Origin: Thalassolituus sp034111725
GTDB lineage: Bacteria; Pseudomonadota; Gammaproteobacteria; Pseudomonadales; Oceanobacteraceae
Direction: 5' to 3'
NCBI RefSeq assembly: GCF_034111725.1
Contig: NZ_JAWUWR010000016.1
Location: forward strand, 1 to 27,658
DNA: 27,658 bases
Shown: in pieces, positions 7,353 through 15,513 of the stretch
How the letters are laid out: every line of letters begins with the position of its first letter
How positions within the stretch are numbered: the first letter of the stretch is position 1
Notes under the pieces: model-generated
Told to the model about the DNA's origin: nothing
What the model saw: only the letters and a program-made list of their open reading frames with translations
Database searches by the model: none
Position numbers and translations under genes: made by a program

Positions 7353-8564
7353 ATGATTAATTTAGAGAATCCAAAGAAATTCCGTGGCCTAGTTCATCAG
7401 GCACGTCAGGTCGCTGAAAACGTATTCCGCCCAGTATCACGTAAGTACGATCGTTCTGAGCATGCTTATCCGGTCGAACTGGATATGCTGGCTGCCATCA
7501 TGGATGGTATGAATGATGGCACCACAGGAGAAGGCGCCGGCGCAGGCAAACTGAAGCAAGAGAACAAACATAAAGGCGAAGGTGTTCAAAACGGCACTAA
7601 CCTATCAACCGTTCTAAGCTTAGCTGAGCTGTGCTGGGGCGACGTAGGGTTTTCATTAACTCTGCCGCGTCAAGGCTTAGGTAACGCAGCCATTGCCGCA
7701 GTTGCCGACGACGAGCAATTCAAGCGCTTTGGTGGCAAGTGGGCGGCAATGGCTATTACTGAACCTGGCTTTGGCTCAGACTCAGCGGCGGTTCGTACCA
7801 CAGCGATCAAAGACGGTGATGAGTACATCATAAACGGTGAAAAGATCTATGTGACTGCAGGCGAACGCGCTGATTGCGTTGTTGTTTGGGCCAGCGTCGA
7901 TCGCTCGTTAGGTCGTGCTGCGATCAAATCTTTTATCGTTGAAAAAGGCACGCCCGGCATGGAAGTTGTACGCCTAGAGAAAAAACTAGGTATCAAAGCG
8001 TCCGACACCGCGGCAATTACCTTTACCGACTGCCGAATCCCTGCAAGTAATTTGCTTGGTGATCCGGAAGTAAACGTCGAGAAAGGCTTTGCTGGTGTTA
8101 TGCAGACGTTCGATAACACCCGCCCTGTGGTAGCTGCAATGGCAATTGGTGTGGCAAAGGCGTCTCTTGATCGCACCCGCGAAATTCTCAAATCGCTGAA
8201 TATAGATGCGGCCTACAATCGCCCACTAAAAACAAGTACGCAATTGGAAGCCCAGCTTTATCGCTATGAAGCCGAATGGGAAGCCGCTCGTTTACTTACG
8301 TTGCGGGCAGCATGGATGGCCGATAATGGTCAGCCAAACTCGATGGAAGCTTCTATGGCCAAGGCCAAAGCAGGACGTGTCGCTAATGCGATTACCCTTG
8401 GATGTGTCGAAATGCTTGGTACCTTAGGGTACAGTGAAGACGAACTCTTGGAGAAATGGGCCCGCGATTCAAAGATCCTAGATATCTTCGAAGGCACGCA
8501 GCAAATTCAGCAGTTGATTGTTGCCCGTCGATTATTGGGAAAATCATCTGCTCAGCTGAAATAA
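7353..8564 (+). CDS. Acyl-CoA dehydrogenase
   Basis: A 403-residue FAD enzyme that would oxidise an acyl-CoA to the trans-2-enoyl-CoA, the first step of beta-oxidation. It has the flavin/substrate motif AITEPGFGSD (134-143), the FTDCRIPASNLLG loop, the DNTRPVVAAMAIGVAK helix with the usual Arg, and the C-terminal active loop ARDSKILDIFEGTQQIQQ with the catalytic Glu at E380. A Gly/Lys-rich insertion at about 50-82 (DGTTGEGAGAGKLKQ and following) interrupts the N-terminal helical domain and is not usual in MCAD-type enzymes. GGAG lies about 10 bases before the ATG. Its pairing with a catalytic-residue-poor paralogue immediately upstream suggests a heteromeric enzyme like those known from actinobacterial steroid degradation (inference). 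Chain-length specificity is not evident, but the neighbouring ligase suggests long-chain substrates. Confidence 0.94.
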   Translation: MINLENPKKFRGLVHQARQVAENVFRPVSRKYDRSEHAYPVELDMLAAIMDGMNDGTTGEGAGAGKLKQENKHKGEGVQNGTNLSTVLSLAELCWGDVGFSLTLPRQGLGNAAIAAVADDEQFKRFGGKWAAMAITEPGFGSDSAAVRTTAIKDGDEYIINGEKIYVTAGERADCVVVWASVDRSLGRAAIKSFIVEKGTPGMEVVRLEKKLGIKASDTAAITFTDCRIPASNLLGDPEVNVEKGFAGVMQTFDNTRPVVAAMAIGVAKASLDRTREILKSLNIDAAYNRPLKTSTQLEAQLYRYEAEWEAARLLTLRAAWMADNGQPNSMEASMAKAKAGRVANAITLGCVEMLGTLGYSEDELLEKWARDSKILDIFEGTQQIQQLIVARRLLGKSSAQLK

Positions 8565-8571
8565 GTTCGAC

Positions 8572-8599
8572 GGAGGGCTGGTAGCAAAACTGGCCCTCC
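8572..8599 (+). other. Intercistronic hairpin between acyl-CoA dehydrogenase and acyl-CoA synthetase
   Basis: GGAGGGCTGGT pairs with ACTGGCCCTCC (11 pairs including two G-U) around an AGCAAA loop, only eight bases after the dehydrogenase stop. There is no T tract behind it (ACGATCCTATAAAAAAT follows), so it is not a normal intrinsic terminator. It could protect the 3' end of a processed upstream transcript or lower expression of the third gene. Confidence 0.55.
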
Positions 8600-8632
8600 A
8601 CGATCCTATAAAAAATATAAAAGGCTGACCCC

Positions 8633-10507
8633 ATGACCGTTTCCGACGTCAACCAATCAGAGGCTAACAGTAAGAACACCATGGCAAGTACACCGGAAAA
8701 AAACGTATCTCTCGTTAATATCGCGACCCAAATGATTGGTCAGATTCCCGACCTCCCTGTTATGTTGAAGGGTGTGTTTGAACTCGTTACTTCTAAGCCA
8801 GACAAGAAGAAATCGATTGGTTTATTGCTGGAAAAACATGCACGCCAACAACCTGATCATATTGCCGTTCGTTACCAAGATATCACCCTGACCTACGCGC
8901 AAATCAATGAACGTGCGAACCAAATGGCGCACTTTTTTGTATCGAAAGGTATCTCCTCTGGCGACACCATTGCAGTGGTGCTAGAAAACCGCCCTGAAAC
9001 ATTAGTGTGTGTTTTTGCTGCCGTTAAACTTGGTGCTATTTGTTCTATGATCAACACATCCCAACGCGGTGAAGTGTTGTTACATAGTTTAAATTTAGTA
9101 CAGCCAAAACTCATCGTTGTTGGCGAAGAAATGCTAGATAACGTTGGCACTGTCGAATCCGACTTAAGTGATGAAGTCCGCTCTGCGCTTTATTACTTAA
9201 GCGATAATGGCAGCGTTGGTTGTCCTAAACACTATAATGATCTCGATGCCGCCTGTGCCAACCAAGCAAAGTCAAACCCGGCTAGCACCGGCGAAGTGCG
9301 TATGCATCAACCGTGTTATTACATCTTTACCTCAGGTACGACAGGCTTACCAAAAGCCTCGGTAATGAGCCATTACCGCTGGTTTAAGTCGATGGCAGGC
9401 ATGGGCTTAGCGTCCATGAAACTGCGCAAATCCGACATCATGTATGTCAGTCTGCCGCTTTATCATAACAACGCCCTAACAGTATCACTGGCCGCCGTTC
9501 TTGGTGCCGGTGCCTGCATCGCAATTTCGCGTAAATTCAGCGTATCGCGTTTTTGGGATGAAGTTCGTATGCACAACGCCACCGCGTTTTGCTACATAGG
9601 TGAGCTTTGCCGATACCTATTAAATACACCACCCAAAAATACCGATCGTCATCACGATGTGCGAGTTGTCGTTGGTAATGGCTTACGCCCTGATATCTGG
9701 ATGGAATTTAAAAATCGCTTCGGCATTCATCATATTAATGAATTCTATGGTGCGAGTGAGTGCAATTTAGTATTCACCAACAGTTTTAATCTGGATAAAA
9801 CGGCCGGTTTTTGCCCTCTTTCATACAATATTGTTGATTACGATATCGAAGAAGATAAGCCGCGTCGTGATGCCGCCGGTTATATGATTCCGATCAAAGC
9901 TGGTAAAACCGGATTATTGATTACTGAAGTTAACGACAAACAGCCGTTCGAAGGTTACACCGACGAAGAAGCATCCAATAAAAAGCTTTTCCGCGATGTA
10001 TTCAAGCTAGGTGACTGTTGGTTCAACACCGGCGACTTGGTCAATAACCAAGGTTGGAAGCACGTATCTTTTGCTGATCGCTTAGGTGATACCTTCCGCT
10101 GGAAAGGCGAAAACGTTGCCACCACCGAAATTGAATCGGTATTAATGGAACATGCCGACATTCAACACGCTGTTGTTTACGGTGTTGAAATTCCGCACAC
10201 AGATGGTCGTGCAGGTATGGCAACCATCACTCCACGAATTCCACTTGATCAGATGGATTGGGACAGCATAACGCGTCATGTACGCGAAAAACTGCCGGCC
10301 TATGCCATTCCTTTGTTTCTTCGTATTCGTGAAGAAGAAGAAGTCACTGGAACGTTCAAATACCGTAAGGTGGAATTAAAAGAGGAGGCTTACCATTTAG
10401 ACAAGGTTGAAGAACCGCTACTGGTATTAACCTCGAAAAATAGTATTTATGAAGTATTAACCAGAGAAATTGAAGCAAAAATTAATAACGCTGAAATTAG
10501 TCTGTAG
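8633..10507 (+). CDS. Long-chain acyl-CoA synthetase, FadD6/FATP type
   Basis: A 624-residue ANL-superfamily enzyme that activates a fatty acid with ATP to acyl-AMP and then acyl-CoA. Motifs in order: YIFTSGTTGLPK (230-241), the ATP phosphate loop; VSLPLYHNNA; EFYGASECN, the adenine-binding motif; WFNTGDLV; and DRLGDTFRWKGENVATTEIE, the hinge followed by the C-terminal domain. GTFKYRK near the end carries the probable catalytic Lys. The N-terminal part (LLEKHARQQPDHIAVRYQD, LTYAQINERANQMAHFF) is that of FATP/very-long-chain synthetases rather than E. coli FadD. Third gene of the operon with the two dehydrogenases, so the operon activates and begins oxidation of a (probably long-chain) acid. 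An internal ATG at residue 17 is an alternative start; the ATG at 8633 follows a purine-rich AAAAGG. Confidence 0.92.
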   Translation: MTVSDVNQSEANSKNTMASTPEKNVSLVNIATQMIGQIPDLPVMLKGVFELVTSKPDKKKSIGLLLEKHARQQPDHIAVRYQDITLTYAQINERANQMAHFFVSKGISSGDTIAVVLENRPETLVCVFAAVKLGAICSMINTSQRGEVLLHSLNLVQPKLIVVGEEMLDNVGTVESDLSDEVRSALYYLSDNGSVGCPKHYNDLDAACANQAKSNPASTGEVRMHQPCYYIFTSGTTGLPKASVMSHYRWFKSMAGMGLASMKLRKSDIMYVSLPLYHNNALTVSLAAVLGAGACIAISRKFSVSRFWDEVRMHNATAFCYIGELCRYLLNTPPKNTDRHHDVRVVVGNGLRPDIWMEFKNRFGIHHINEFYGASECNLVFTNSFNLDKTAGFCPLSYNIVDYDIEEDKPRRDAAGYMIPIKAGKTGLLITEVNDKQPFEGYTDEEASNKKLFRDVFKLGDCWFNTGDLVNNQGWKHVSFADRLGDTFRWKGENVATTEIESVLMEHADIQHAVVYGVEIPHTDGRAGMATITPRIPLDQMDWDSITRHVREKLPAYAIPLFLRIREEEEVTGTFKYRKVELKEEAYHLDKVEEPLLVLTSKNSIYEVLTREIEAKINNAEISL

Positions 10508-10515
10508 TGAAACGA

Positions 10516-10548
10516 AGTTTGGGTTCAGAACTGAACTGAACCCAAGCT
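10516..10548. terminator. Convergent hairpin between acyl-CoA synthetase and histidine kinase
   Basis: AGTTTGGGTTCAG (10516-10528) pairs with CTGAACCCAAGCT (10536-10548), 13 pairs with one G-U, around a seven-base loop. It fills the 46-base gap between two converging genes. The T runs are weak and offset (CAATCTTACTTTTTA on the plus side), so it may work with Rho or mainly as a 3' end stabiliser. Confidence 0.6.
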
Positions 10549-10553
10549 CAATC

Positions 10554-11621
10554 TTACTTTTTAGAGCTATCTCTAACTGGCGGAGATACAGGAATTTCAA
10601 TCCAAAACGTCGTGCTCGCTCCAGGCTCACTGACGTAACCAATACGCCCGCCCAGCAACTTCGCCATCTCTTGGCAAATCGACAATCCCAAGCCTAAACC
10701 ACTGGCTTGAATTTTAGACTGCTCAAGACGCACAAAGGGTTCAAATACCGCATCATCGCTGCCGTTTTCAATACCAAATCCTGTGTCTCTTACTGCCAAC
10801 CGGAACCAAGGCTGCCCCGCTTCTTGCAACATCATGCCGCGCACATGTACATGCCCGTTAGCACGATTGTATTTAATAGCATTCGACAAAAAGTTAATTA
10901 GAACTTGCTGCATTCTTAAACGCGACTGCCGAATCACCGGCCAGCGGCTATTAGGCTCGATATGAAGACTAATTCCCCTAGCTCGGGCTTGGTGCGTCAT
11001 TAAGCGCACGCAGTCTTTCGCTAAGGTTTCAGTTGAAAACGCCTCATTCTCTTCAGGCGCTGCATTAGGTTGTAGCATTGCCAATAGTTGATCGGTTAAC
11101 GCCAACAAATGCTGCCCTGCAAACTCAATCATCTCGACCGATTCAGCCTGCTCGCCAGACAACTCTGTGCGTAATATTTGGCTAAAACCAAGTACGCTGT
11201 TCAGTGGCGTACGCAACTCATGACTAAGAGCGGCCAAGAAGGTGCGATTATTCAGTAACTCACCTGTGCTAATGGCTTCAACCAAAACGGCGTAACCTTG
11301 CGGAATGACCGACGAGGTTAACGGGCTGATAGTCACTTTCACAGGAATTGGATTAGTACCCGTCAACTTAGTGCTGATGGTATCTGCGGTGTTGCCTAAA
11401 GCGATAGGAGTTTGGAAAAAAACTGAAACATGTTGCCCATTACGACAAATATCGCCATACAAGTGCTGCATCGCCACATTTGAGGACTCTACATAACCAC
11501 TCGCGTCTAAGGTTAAGATTCCGGCGAGTCGGCGATCATCCCCATTGGCACCACTAGGCTTGCGCTTCGGCGGTGATACTTCAGTTTGAGTTTTCATCGG
11601 TTTGTCCGATTCTTTAATCAT
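10554..11621 (-). CDS. Soluble sensor histidine kinase with N-terminal PAS-like domain
   Basis: A 355-residue two-component kinase without membrane helices. Residues about 30-118 look like a PAS-type sensor (LAGILTLDASGYVESSN...). HisKA has the H box FLAALSHELRTPLNSVLGFS with phospho-acceptor H134. The HATPase domain has the N box QVLINFLSNAIKYN (N247), G1 DTGFGI (279-284), F box FEPFVR and G2 GLGLGLSICQ. All catalytic boxes are intact. Start choice: the first ATG has AAAGGA eight bases upstream; a later ATG (residue 9) lacks this. No response regulator lies next to it, so it is an orphan or works with a distant or hybrid partner. Transcribed divergently from purE. Confidence 0.93.
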   Translation of the reverse strand: MIKESDKPMKTQTEVSPPKRKPSGANGDDRRLAGILTLDASGYVESSNVAMQHLYGDICRNGQHVSVFFQTPIALGNTADTISTKLTGTNPIPVKVTISPLTSSVIPQGYAVLVEAISTGELLNNRTFLAALSHELRTPLNSVLGFSQILRTELSGEQAESVEMIEFAGQHLLALTDQLLAMLQPNAAPEENEAFSTETLAKDCVRLMTHQARARGISLHIEPNSRWPVIRQSRLRMQQVLINFLSNAIKYNRANGHVHVRGMMLQEAGQPWFRLAVRDTGFGIENGSDDAVFEPFVRLEQSKIQASGLGLGLSICQEMAKLLGGRIGYVSEPGASTTFWIEIPVSPPVRDSSKK

Positions 11622-11816
11622 GATGACAGATCCTTTGTCAAGGCGGGCCGTAAGGCGGCTATTACCTAGCTTTTATCGCTATTGAGTAGTTTTTCAATAG
11701 TACGGTGGATGACCAAAATGTTCAAATGGGTATGTAGCGCAAGCATACAAAAAAAATAGCAAATAGTACGCATTTTCCATCACTGATTCGCAATCGCTGT
11801 CTTGCCGCCAGCCTTG

Positions 11817-11825
11817 TGCTAGAAT
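11817..11825 (+). promoter_or_regulatory. Extended -10 promoter element for purE
   Basis: TGC-TAGAAT is an extended -10 (TGn plus five of six consensus bases) 34 bases before the purE start, with no convincing -35, as expected for extended -10 promoters. A transcript starting near 11832 would have a short leader carrying the GAGGA ribosome-binding site. Confidence 0.45.
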
Positions 11826-11859
11826 GCGCCGCTTTCTGGATCGACGAGGATAGCCTCAA

Positions 11860-12354
11860 ATGACTGTATTAGTTGGAATCATCATGGGCTCTAAAAGCGA
11901 TTGGCCCACAATGCAACATACCGCCGACATGCTCGACAAACTCGGCATAAGCTATGAAGTCAAAGTCGTGTCTGCTCATCGCACCCCAGACTTACTATTC
12001 GACTACGCTAAAACCGCACAATCTCGTGGCATTAAAGTAATTGTCGCTGGCGCTGGCGGTGCTGCTCATCTTCCCGGTATGGCTGCCTCCCAAACGTCGT
12101 TACCCGTATTAGGTGTTCCGGTTAAATCACGCGCACTGAATGGCATCGACTCTTTGTTATCAATAGTTCAAATGCCGGGCGGCGTTGCCGTCGGTACACT
12201 GGCCATTGGTGATGCTGGAGCCAAAAATGCGGGGCTACTTGCCGCGCAAATATTAGCCACCAGCGATGATGCCTTGTTAGCTCGCATTGACGCTTTCCGC
12301 GCAGAACAAACCGACAGTGTTTTGGCCCAGCCAGATCCGCGAATCGAGTCGTAA
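11860..12354 (+). CDS. purE: N5-carboxyaminoimidazole ribonucleotide mutase PurE
   Basis: A 164-residue class I PurE that rearranges N5-CAIR to CAIR in de novo purine synthesis; acts as a cytosolic octamer. The N-terminal GIIMGSKSDWPTM holds the substrate phosphate-binding SxSD motif; SAHRTPD carries the catalytic His; IVAGAGGAAHLPGMAAS and the loop PVLGVPVKSRALNGIDSLLS are characteristic, followed by MPGGVAVGTLAIG and GAKNAGLLAAQILA. Length is close to the E. coli protein (169). The ATG follows a good GAGGA site. It is 44 bases upstream of purK, whose product makes its substrate, so the two form the usual operon. Confidence 0.98.
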   Translation: MTVLVGIIMGSKSDWPTMQHTADMLDKLGISYEVKVVSAHRTPDLLFDYAKTAQSRGIKVIVAGAGGAAHLPGMAASQTSLPVLGVPVKSRALNGIDSLLSIVQMPGGVAVGTLAIGDAGAKNAGLLAAQILATSDDALLARIDAFRAEQTDSVLAQPDPRIES

Positions 12355-12398
12355 TTAAACGGCCACTGTGTGGCAGTTGGATGAATACAGGATAAATA

Positions 12399-13475
12399 AT
12401 GAAAGTAGGTATCTTAGGTAACGGCCAACTTGGCCAAATGCTATCTGACAGCATCAAAGATCTGACAGACATTGAGGTTTCGTTATACGACCTGCGCGCG
12501 CACGATGATGCCGCTCTGGCGGAATTCGTTGCTAATGTGGATGTAGTTTCCTACGAAACTGAAAACATTCCTGCGGTTATTGTTGGTCAGCTTGAGGGGA
12601 TTGCAGATAAGCTTTACCCGAGCCTGACGGCATTAAAAACCTTCCAAAACCGCTTACTTGAAAAGAATGCATTGCGGGCAGCAGGCATTGATACCGCCGA
12701 TTTCTGCGCTGTAAATTCGCTTGAAGATTTGCAACAAGCCATCGTGACACTTGGTCTCCCTATCGTGTTGAAGACCACCACAGAAGGCTACGATGGCAAA
12801 GGCCAATATGTTCTGCGTGCGCCAACCGATGCAGACCCCGCTTGGGCAAGTATTGGTAATCGCGAACTGATTGCTGAAGCCTTTGTACCTTTCTTGCGTG
12901 AGACGTCTGTTATTGCTAGCCGTGATCGCAAAGGCAACATGGTCGTTTGGCCGATGACAGAAAATATTCATCACGAGGGCATCCTGCGTTACAGCCTCTA
13001 TCCAGCTGTCGGTTTAAGCGCCGAAAAAGCGGCTCAAGCTGAACGCTATATTCGTCAGTTAGCGGATAGCTTGGATTATGTTGGAACCATCACCTTAGAA
13101 TTGTTCGAGACCGAAAAAGGCTTAGTCGCTAACGAAGTGGCTCCTCGCGTCCACAATTCTGGCCACTGGTCGATAGAAGGCGCAGACACCAGCCAATTCC
13201 GTAATCACATGCTGGCAATTACTGGCCGAGATTTAGGCGCAACACGCGCGCGTCACAACGCTATTGCTATGCTCAACGTCATCAGCGATGAAGAACCCGC
13301 CGTTGCTGCAGAGAATATCGCCAATGCGTTCCGTCACTCATATAGCAAAGAAGCGCGTCCTGCCCGCAAACTCGGCCATGTGACTGTTGTGGCCGATGAT
13401 GAAGCTCAACGCGACGCCACCATTACGCAACTCGGTGCTCTTATCCCTGCTGGCGTTTGGCCACCAAAACACTAA
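12399..13475 (+). CDS. purK: N5-carboxyaminoimidazole ribonucleotide synthase PurK
   Basis: A 358-residue ATP-grasp enzyme that carboxylates AIR with bicarbonate and ATP to N5-CAIR, feeding PurE. The N-terminal GILGNGQLGQML is the typical PurK start; other conserved segments are YETENIP, FQNRLLEKNALRAAGI, VLKTTTEGYDGKGQYVL (ATP-grasp lysine and glycine loop), EAFVPFLRETSVIASRD and the metal-binding end NEVAPRVHNSGHWSIEGA...SQFRNH. Length is normal (E. coli 355). The ATG follows AGGATAAATA. The stop is only 11 bases before the next gene, so the DUF2058 gene is likely co-transcribed. Confidence 0.98.
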   Translation: MKVGILGNGQLGQMLSDSIKDLTDIEVSLYDLRAHDDAALAEFVANVDVVSYETENIPAVIVGQLEGIADKLYPSLTALKTFQNRLLEKNALRAAGIDTADFCAVNSLEDLQQAIVTLGLPIVLKTTTEGYDGKGQYVLRAPTDADPAWASIGNRELIAEAFVPFLRETSVIASRDRKGNMVVWPMTENIHHEGILRYSLYPAVGLSAEKAAQAERYIRQLADSLDYVGTITLELFETEKGLVANEVAPRVHNSGHWSIEGADTSQFRNHMLAITGRDLGATRARHNAIAMLNVISDEEPAVAAENIANAFRHSYSKEARPARKLGHVTVVADDEAQRDATITQLGALIPAGVWPPKH

Positions 13476-13486
13476 GCGAGCGAACT

Positions 13487-14029
13487 ATGGCAAAGTCTTT
13501 ACAAGAACAATTGCTCGCAGCGGGATTGGCCGATAAACAAAAAGCCAAAAAAGCTGCGAAAGAAATGAAAAAGCAGGAACACCTGCAACGCACTGGCCAA
13601 GACAATCAATTGGATGATGTTAAAGCCAAAGCCGAAGTCGCGCGTAAAGAAAAAGCGGAACGTGATCGCGAATTAAACCGTCAACGCGAAGAAGAAGCTC
13701 GCCTAAAAGCGATTGCCGCACAAGTGCGCCAGCTAGTGACCAATAATGCCATTGCTGCACAATATGGTGATATTAAATATCAGTTTGTCGATGGCACTAA
13801 GGTTAAGCATATTTATGTCGACCAAGCGGTATGGGATCGCCTCTCCCGTGGTCAACTTGCCATTATCGCCCACGGCAACAGCTACGCCGTTATTCCAGTA
13901 CCAGTAGCGGATAAAATCCGAGAACGTGCCGACAACCTGTTCATCTTAGTTGCTGATAAAAAAGCCGACGTACTGGCGGAGGATGATCCATACGCCGCGT
14001 ATCAAATTCCAGATGATTTGATGTGGTAA
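13487..14029 (+). CDS. DUF2058 (YaiL-family) protein of unknown function
   Basis: A 180-residue cytosolic protein matching the DUF2058/YaiL family by its two-part layout. The N-terminal half is a highly charged Lys/Glu/Arg coiled-coil-like segment (SLQEQLLAAGLADKQKAKKA, then ARKEKAERDRELNRQREEEA). The compact C-terminal domain has IKYQFVDGTKVKHIYVD, RLSRGQLAIIAHGNSYAVIP and the family end DDPYAAYQIPDDLMW. No biochemical role is established for the family. A TTG at 13457 extends the frame into purK; the ATG at 13487, 11 bases after the purK stop, gives the standard MAKSLQEQLL start. It probably belongs to the purEK transcript and ends eight bases before the convergent methyltransferase gene. 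Confidence 0.9.
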   Translation: MAKSLQEQLLAAGLADKQKAKKAAKEMKKQEHLQRTGQDNQLDDVKAKAEVARKEKAERDRELNRQREEEARLKAIAAQVRQLVTNNAIAAQYGDIKYQFVDGTKVKHIYVDQAVWDRLSRGQLAIIAHGNSYAVIPVPVADKIRERADNLFILVADKKADVLAEDDPYAAYQIPDDLMW

Positions 14030-14037
14030 CTCGTCCG

Positions 14038-14700
14038 TTAGCGTACTTTTGCAGAGAATAAGGCGACGCAGCCTTGCACTTGCAGAGTTACCTTATCGAA
14101 ACGCTGTTCTAGAGCTTGTTTTAACTCCAAAAGGGTATCTTCTGAATTCGAGAAGATACCCTTTTTGTTATACAAACCCATCAGCTTTTTCGCCATCCAA
14201 TTTCTCGGCACATCACCCTGTAAAATCGTAGAACCAAATACGGTTGCACCAGAGTTCATAAGTGGAATTAGATGATCAAATGCGATCGCTTTTTCACTAA
14301 TAGATCCAGGTACACAGTGAAATAAGTAATTAATGCCTAATGAATCAAACGGCTTAATCACGGCAGTCATTGGCTCAAGAACATTTTGCCGATAAGTCTC
14401 GGGAGAATAACGTGCGATACGCCCTGATGCATACGCTAGAGTACTTTCGTTCAAATCCATCAAAGCCACCCGTGGCGTAGCTACCGGAAACTGGCAATGA
14501 TCGGGAAAATAACCACTGCCAACACCAACATCTAAATGGTTCGCCGTAACATGAGCATTGTAGTGCGCTTCAATCAGTGGCGTCGGACACTTCCAAATAT
14601 AACGATTAGATATCCCCAAAACGATAAAATCATAAAGCGATAATGTTTTAGATGTATAAACGGCCTGCCCTGCGAGCACTTGGTCTTGAGTAGGAGTCAT
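14038..14700 (-). CDS. Class I SAM-dependent methyltransferase
   Basis: A 220-residue soluble protein with a Rossmann methyltransferase fold. Motif I is HLDVGVGSGYF (about residues 55-65), the acidic motif II residue is in VALMDLNESTL, and motif IV-like SLGINYLFHCVPG follows. The N-terminal part (LYDFIVLGISNRYIWKCPTP) is typical of a group of small uncharacterised methyltransferases that resemble fungal and bacterial natural-product O-methyltransferases. The methyl acceptor is unknown. The ATG is preceded by CAGGGACAG. Its coding sequence contains the perfect inverted repeat at 14129-14165. It stands alone on the minus strand, converging with the purEK operon. Confidence 0.88.
   Translation of the reverse strand: MTPTQDQVLAGQAVYTSKTLSLYDFIVLGISNRYIWKCPTPLIEAHYNAHVTANHLDVGVGSGYFPDHCQFPVATPRVALMDLNESTLAYASGRIARYSPETYRQNVLEPMTAVIKPFDSLGINYLFHCVPGSISEKAIAFDHLIPLMNSGATVFGSTILQGDVPRNWMAKKLMGLYNKKGIFSNSEDTLLELKQALEQRFDKVTLQVQGCVALFSAKVR
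14129..14166 (+). terminator. Strong rho-independent terminator embedded in the opposing methyltransferase gene
   Basis: AAAAGGGTATCTTCT (14129-14143) and AGAAGATACCCTTTT (14151-14165) are a perfect 15-base inverted repeat around a GAATTCG loop, ending in five T on the plus strand. It lies 100 bases past the DUF2058 stop and inside the 3' half of the minus-strand methyltransferase, where it encodes the residues KKGIFSNSEDTLL. By sequence it is an intrinsic terminator for the purEK-DUF2058 transcript. On the minus strand it offers only four T, so readthrough of the host gene is more likely there. Confidence 0.75.
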
Positions 14701-14818
14701 AGATACTGTCCCTGTTTCTAGATAGTAAGATTTTTATTCTGGAAGTAAGCATAAACATTACACGCTCGGCATAGCAAGACGTCACTTAAGAAATGCCCCT
14801 CCTCCTAGCGGATTCGTT

Positions 14819-15409
14819 TTATGACAGCTCATCCACTGACTCGGGAAAGTGCATTAATGGCGCAAGTGAAGGTTTATATTGTTCGATCTCCTCACGACTC
14901 AATCCCTTAAGTTCATACGGAAATACTAACCAATCATTAGTTTCATAGAGATAAAAGTCCGGAGATAAATTCGTGCGATTCAAACTAGGGCGTCGATATA
15001 AGGTCGCGATTCTCACCTGCTCTGGCATATTCAGTTTCAACTTACTTTCTAACCGTTGAATAACAGCATTGACGTTGTAGCCGGTGCTAAAAACATCATC
15101 GACGATAAGCAAGTTGTCTTCGGCATTTAAGCGTTCAATTAAATACTGAGTGCCGTGGACCCGAATTTCTTGCGGCGCATTAACCATGCTTTGATACGCC
15201 GGCTGGCCGCGATAGGACGTTCGTAACGCAATATGATCGGTCTTCACTCCTAGTGTTTGCAGACACTCTTGCACATAAATGCCAACCGAACTGCCGCCAC
15301 GCCACAGACCGACAATGCAGGTGGGGCGAAAATCACTACGGAAAATTTCTACCCCTAAGCGGAAAGAGTCCTCAATGACCGCTTGTTCCGCGATAAATTG
15401 CTTCTGCAT
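14819..15409 (-). CDS. Phosphoribosyltransferase (hypoxanthine/xanthine PRTase-like), paralogue A
   Basis: A 196-residue type I phosphoribosyltransferase. The PRPP-binding motif is LLIVDDVFSTGYN (101-112), with the two acidic residues and the S/T-G loop intact; the pyrophosphate-binding loop is GLWRGGSS (34-41). The C-terminal part DFYLYETNDWLVFPYELKGL is like that of hypoxanthine/xanthine PRTases of the Pseudomonas/archaeal type. It would transfer a ribose-phosphate from PRPP to a purine base; which base is not readable. A GTG at 15412 precedes the ATG, but GAGGAAAGG is best spaced for the ATG at 15409. It is a clear paralogue of the divergent gene at 15514-16092: both share SDFRPT, WRGG, GI-VQE-L, LLIVDDVF and GLS-EEI. 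Confidence 0.88.
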   Translation of the reverse strand: MQKQFIAEQAVIEDSFRLGVEIFRSDFRPTCIVGLWRGGSSVGIYVQECLQTLGVKTDHIALRTSYRGQPAYQSMVNAPQEIRVHGTQYLIERLNAEDNLLIVDDVFSTGYNVNAVIQRLESKLKLNMPEQVRIATLYRRPSLNRTNLSPDFYLYETNDWLVFPYELKGLSREEIEQYKPSLAPLMHFPESVDELS

Positions 15410-15456
15410 CACCTTTCCTCTTGTTAACCAAACCAGGTACAGGCTATGTTAACACT

Positions 15457-15470
15457 TGACCGATTGGTCA
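15457..15470. promoter_or_regulatory. Palindromic operator-like site between the divergent phosphoribosyltransferases
   Basis: TGACC-GATT-GGTCA, a 14-base dyad with perfect five-base arms, lies in the 104-base gap between the two starts, next to a palindromic TGTTAACA (15447-15454) and to TAATAA-rich sequence. The GACC-N4-GGTC form is like sites bound by TetR-type dimers. No regulator gene lies beside it, so the binding protein is unknown. Confidence 0.4.
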
Positions 15471-15513
15471 GATAATAACTTTGGCAGCTCTGCTGGGTAA
15501 ACAGGAGATCGAC

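Noticed and set aside
11679..11700. CTATTGA/TCAATAG hairpin in the histidine kinase leader
   Set aside because: Seven pairs, AT-rich, no T tract and no ribosome-binding site involved; could easily be chance.
11622..11859. Purine riboswitch upstream of purE
   Set aside because: The leader after the extended -10 is only about 28 bases, and no conserved purine-aptamer core is seen.
12362..12374. GCCAC-TGT-GTGGC mini-hairpin between purE and purK
   Set aside because: Only five pairs with a three-base loop; not enough to claim attenuation or processing.
12122..12472. 116-codon minus-strand ORF across the purE-purK junction
   Set aside because: Antisense to two certain genes, and no family resemblance.
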